A DNA stretch of 64,000 nucleotides from the NCBI RefSeq assembly GCF_000025885.1, contig NC_014011.1, positions 1,798,001 through 1,862,000 on the forward strand, given 5' to 3'. Under the pieces are notes generated by a model. It did no database searches, was not told the origin of the DNA, and saw only the letters and a list, made by a program, of their open reading frames with translations. A program made the translations under genes and the position numbers. The DNA is from Aminobacterium colombiense DSM 12261 (GTDB lineage: Bacteria > Synergistota > Synergistia > Synergistales > Aminobacteriaceae). Shown in pieces: positions 61,412 to 64,000 of this stretch. Position 1 is the stretch's first letter. The number at the start of each line of letters is the position of its first letter.

Positions 61412-64000
61412 TCACGGTTGGACAGAAAAAATTTTGCCGTTTTTCATCTCATATGTTGAAAATTTATGCGCCATGCCATCCCTTGCCTCGAGGAACACAT
61501 CTTCTATATCCCTTCTGCACGAGAAGAGGAGGATCTGCCCTCTTGACGCTACATCAAGAACAACCCTGGCCGCCCCAATCTGGCGCCTCTCATCAAAGCG
61601 AACAAAAACATCATCGAGTATGAGGGGAAGGGGCTCCATTCTCTTTCCATAAAGCTCTGCCAGGGCCAGACGGATAGAAAGATATACCTGGTCAGCGAGG
61701 CCGCTGCTCCAGACATCTTCCTTTTTGCGAAGGAATCCCGACTTTTCTTCAAGCTCTACTGAAAACCCCCCTTCTTCCGATGCTGTAGAGATAAGGGAGT
61801 ACCGTCCTTCTGTCATAAGTTCAAGGAAATCCCCCGCCTTTTTAAAGACTTCAGGCTGTCGCTCCTGTTCATGTTTTTGACGGGTCTGCTCGAGAACGCA
61901 GCGGCATGCCACCACGGCGAGCCATTCTTTAAGAGCGAGCCTAAGCTCTTCTTCCAGCTTCTCCCGTTCTAAAAACAATGCGCTTAATTCCTTGTCTTTT
62001 TCCAGTTCATCAATGCGGGTTTTCAAATGACCGCGCTCTTCATTCAGCTCCTCCAGTTGCTGGGAAAGAAGCTGCTCCTGCTCTTTACTCTCACCTATGA
62101 GGATTTGCGACTCTGCTGGTGTTCTTTTAGGGAGCTCCTCCAAAACTTTTGTGAGATTCTCGTTTCCGCCAGCTATGGCAAGAAGAGAGAGCCTGTGGTT
62201 TTCAATGATCTTTTTCAGGTCGTTACAGCGCTGCCATCTCTCACCCAGCTCTAAAAAAGACGGCTCATCGTGAACCTTCGCCTGCTCAAACAATTCCTTT
62301 TTTAGCGTTCTGCTTTCATTCCATGCCTTATGGGCTCTTTCGTATATCTCCTCGTTCCGTTTTTTCTCTCGTTGGATCATGGTTATCTGGTTCCACTGCT
62401 CCTCTGCTTCTTCAAGGCGGGATGTGAGAATATCGATAGGAGAGACGAGACTAAGCTTGCTCCATGGACCTAAAGACAGTGAGCGGAAAAGAGAATGGAT
62501 TTCCTCCTCCTTAGCTGATATATACTCCTGAGAAGAGGAGAGCTGCTTTTCCATATCCCTTATCTGAGCAAGCCGGCCGCGAAGCTGTTTGACCAGGCTT
62601 TCAAATTCTGTCCAATGTTCTACTTTCAATGAAGCGGAGAATCCTTTCTCCTCTACAAAGCTTTTCCACTCTGCATCAGTTTGATCTAAAAGCTTTTTTA
62701 TACTGTTGAGGGAGCTTTCGCAATCTTCGAGTTTCCTTTGGCGGCGACCCAGTTCTTCCTCCGCATCCCTTTGGGACTGAAGAGCCTGGTCGTACTCACG
62801 AATACCGTCAATACAGTCATCGATATACATTTCTGCTTTCTCCAGCTCAAGATAATCCTTCGGGCACTCTATCGCCAGGCCTTCCACTGTATGGCTAAGC
62901 TCTTCCTCTGTTTCTACAAGATTTTTTCTTAGGCGGCAAAGAAGCTCTTCTTTTTCATTGAAGAACTTCCTTTTCTGGAAAAAATCCACGATTATAAAAC
63001 CTAAGCTTGCAGCTATGGCTGTTATCCCTGTCTTCAAAAAGAATATGTCTCCTGTCCTGTAGCCCGCTCCAAGAAAAGCTAAACCTAAAGTTCCTGCTGC
63101 TGCCCCTCCCCACTGCAACTCTTTTTTCTGCCGGAAAAGGTCAAGATTCATTTCATTTTCTTTTATCTGATTTTGAATCTGATGCCAACGGGTGAAGAAT
63201 TGGCGTAACGATCCGCACTTCTCTCTCAATGTCTGAACTGACAGTGGGGAGACATTTCGTTCCATCTTCTCAACATGCTCTTTTCGTGTTTTAAGCAGGG
63301 ACCTTGCTTCGTCTCTGGCTTTTCGGGCCTGCTCGCAAGTTTCATTACGTATGACATGCTGATTGCGAAAATCTTCTTTCTGCTTTTCTAAATCCCCTGC
63401 TTTTTGGGAAACGCCAAAAGACAAATCAAGGGATTCCAGGTCATCAATAGTCCATGACTGATGGATTTCCCGTACCTCACGGTCAAGACGCTGTTTCATC
63501 GACAGAATATCTAAACTGAGATTCTGAATGATTTCTTCTTCTTTTTCGATGCGATTTCGATTCTGAGCCAGTGCCCGAATGGCGCCTTTCTGTTCAAGGA
63601 CCTTCTGAATAGAGGGAATATGGAAGGCCTGAAGCTGCTTGTCTAAGTTTCGGCATTGGAAGACCAGTTCCTCAAGTTCTCTTTCTCTAGCCCCTTCTTC
63701 CTCATGAATTTTTTTGAATCGCAGAAGACCTTCGTCTGGGAAAAAGAGAACTTCACCAATCTCTTCAAGCTTTCTCTGTGCTTCCGTCATTTCCACCCAG
63801 GGAGACCTGGCCTTTTCAACCCATTCCATCAAGGAAAGATCGTAACGGATGGCTTCTAAGTTTTTTCGCGCCGATTCTATCTGATGACCTGTCTTTTCCA
63901 ATTCTTCTTTCTTTTGCAGATACTCGTCTTTTTGTTGCTGGAGAAGTTTTATTTGTTCTTTTGTCTCCTGTATTTTTTTTAGGAAAACATTGATCTCCGC
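61412..64000 (-). CDS. YhaN/SbcC-like coiled-coil ATPase (5' end outside the window)
   Basis: The frame stays open to the window edge, so at least 862 residues are seen and the N-terminal Walker A lies beyond. Long heptad-rich coiled coils (LEKQKEDFRNQ, LEELNEERGHLKTRIDELEKDKEL) flank a hydrophobic segment AAGTLGLAFLGAGYRTG...ITAIAASLGFIIVDFF that could be two membrane helices, as in YhaN. The C-terminal ATPase half has LSIRLALAELYG and Walker B LPLILDDVFVRFDERR. Such proteins pair with an SbcD/YhaO-type nuclease in DNA repair; the partner would be upstream, out of view. Confidence 0.8.
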   Translation of the reverse strand, partial: AEINVFLKKIQETKEQIKLLQQQKDEYLQKKEELEKTGHQIESARKNLEAIRYDLSLMEWVEKARSPWVEMTEAQRKLEEIGEVLFFPDEGLLRFKKIHEEEGARERELEELVFQCRNLDKQLQAFHIPSIQKVLEQKGAIRALAQNRNRIEKEEEIIQNLSLDILSMKQRLDREVREIHQSWTIDDLESLDLSFGVSQKAGDLEKQKEDFRNQHVIRNETCEQARKARDEARSLLKTRKEHVEKMERNVSPLSVQTLREKCGSLRQFFTRWHQIQNQIKENEMNLDLFRQKKELQWGGAAAGTLGLAFLGAGYRTGDIFFLKTGITAIAASLGFIIVDFFQKRKFFNEKEELLCRLRKNLVETEEELSHTVEGLAIECPKDYLELEKAEMYIDDCIDGIREYDQALQSQRDAEEELGRRQRKLEDCESSLNSIKKLLDQTDAEWKSFVEEKGFSASLKVEHWTEFESLVKQLRGRLAQIRDMEKQLSSSQEYISAKEEEIHSLFRSLSLGPWSKLSLVSPIDILTSRLEEAEEQWNQITMIQREKKRNEEIYERAHKAWNESRTLKKELFEQAKVHDEPSFLELGERWQRCNDLKKIIENHRLSLLAIAGGNENLTKVLEELPKRTPAESQILIGESKEQEQLLSQQLEELNEERGHLKTRIDELEKDKELSALFLEREKLEEELRLALKEWLAVVACRCVLEQTRQKHEQERQPEVFKKAGDFLELMTEGRYSLISTASEEGGFSVELEEKSGFLRKKEDVWSSGLADQVYLSIRLALAELYGKRMEPLPLILDDVFVRFDERRQIGAARVVLDVASRGQILLFSCRRDIEDVFLEARDGMAHKFSTYEMKNGKIFSVQP

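Overview
The window looks like chromosome of an amino-acid-fermenting, strictly anaerobic bacterium, most likely Synergistota (Aminobacterium-like). This is inferred from the gene mix: split glycine decarboxylase (gcvPA/gcvPB), a threonine-to-glycine-to-serine operon (tdh-kbl-glyA), three TRAP systems (one DctPQM, two TAXI type), many M20 and YtcJ-type hydrolases, PLP lyases, CoA-disulfide-reductase-like flavoproteins, and strong AGGAGG ribosome sites. No rRNA, tRNA, CRISPR array or prophage was seen.

Layout. (a) 0-11.1 kb, minus strand: one long catabolic operon reading ppnP, dctP, dctQ, dctM, amidohydrolase, gcvPA, gcvPB, AcoX-type kinase, then a second amidohydrolase beyond a repeat element. 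A GntR/FCD regulator is divergent at 11.8 kb. (b) 12.7-13.8 kb: AI-2E-family exporter between two copies of the repeat element. (c) 13.9-23.1 kb, minus: a second catabolic operon led by its own FCD regulator, with a TAXI binding protein, fused TRAP permease, RidA, DapA-family aldolase, CoA-disulfide-reductase-like enzyme, D-cysteine desulfhydrase-like enzyme and a SelA/DgaE-like PLP enzyme. (d) 23.1-26.6 kb: arsM, cold-shock gene, a REP-associated tyrosine transposase (RAYT) and mscL, with a copy of one short repeat at almost every gene boundary. (e) 26.6-32.0 kb: a peptide ABC transporter whose binding protein appears circularly permuted. (f) 32-35 kb: MFS permease, RNase H-SWIM fusion, rfbD. 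(g) 35-38.9 kb, minus: tdh-kbl-glyA behind a threonine-rich leader ORF that contains an intrinsic terminator. (h) 39-45 kb: secreted protein, malic enzyme, acyl-CoA ligase, larE-larC. (i) 44.8-48.7 kb, minus: aromatic leader peptide with attenuator, membrane transporter, M20 hydrolase, DSD1-type PLP enzyme. (j) 48.8-55.5 kb: DUF3343, Spy-like protein, flavoprotein, pepV, dnaK, a GNAT-like protein. (k) 55.6-61.4 kb: TAXI binding protein, DUF1850, fused TRAP permease and opine-dehydrogenase-like operon with a divergent RpiR regulator. (l) 61.4-64.0 kb: the 3' part of a YhaN/SbcC-like ATPase.

Four things stand out. First, a repeat family beginning GGTGCCAGGTCTTGA (12 copies between 1.7 and 26.6 kb) forms inverted-repeat elements of about 164-240 bp. 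It also surrounds the RAYT gene, and seven copies sit in sense orientation at the stop codon of a gene. Second, the peptide-binding protein at 26.6 kb carries its canonical C-terminal part before its N-terminal part. Third, the tdh operon leader has 16 Thr codons in 25 and a terminator lying inside the leader ORF, which predicts threonine-dependent readthrough. Fourth, a 24-residue leader peptide with a Phe/Tyr/Trp cluster and a terminator precedes a transporter/hydrolase operon. All functional links are inferred from sequence alone; no database search was run.
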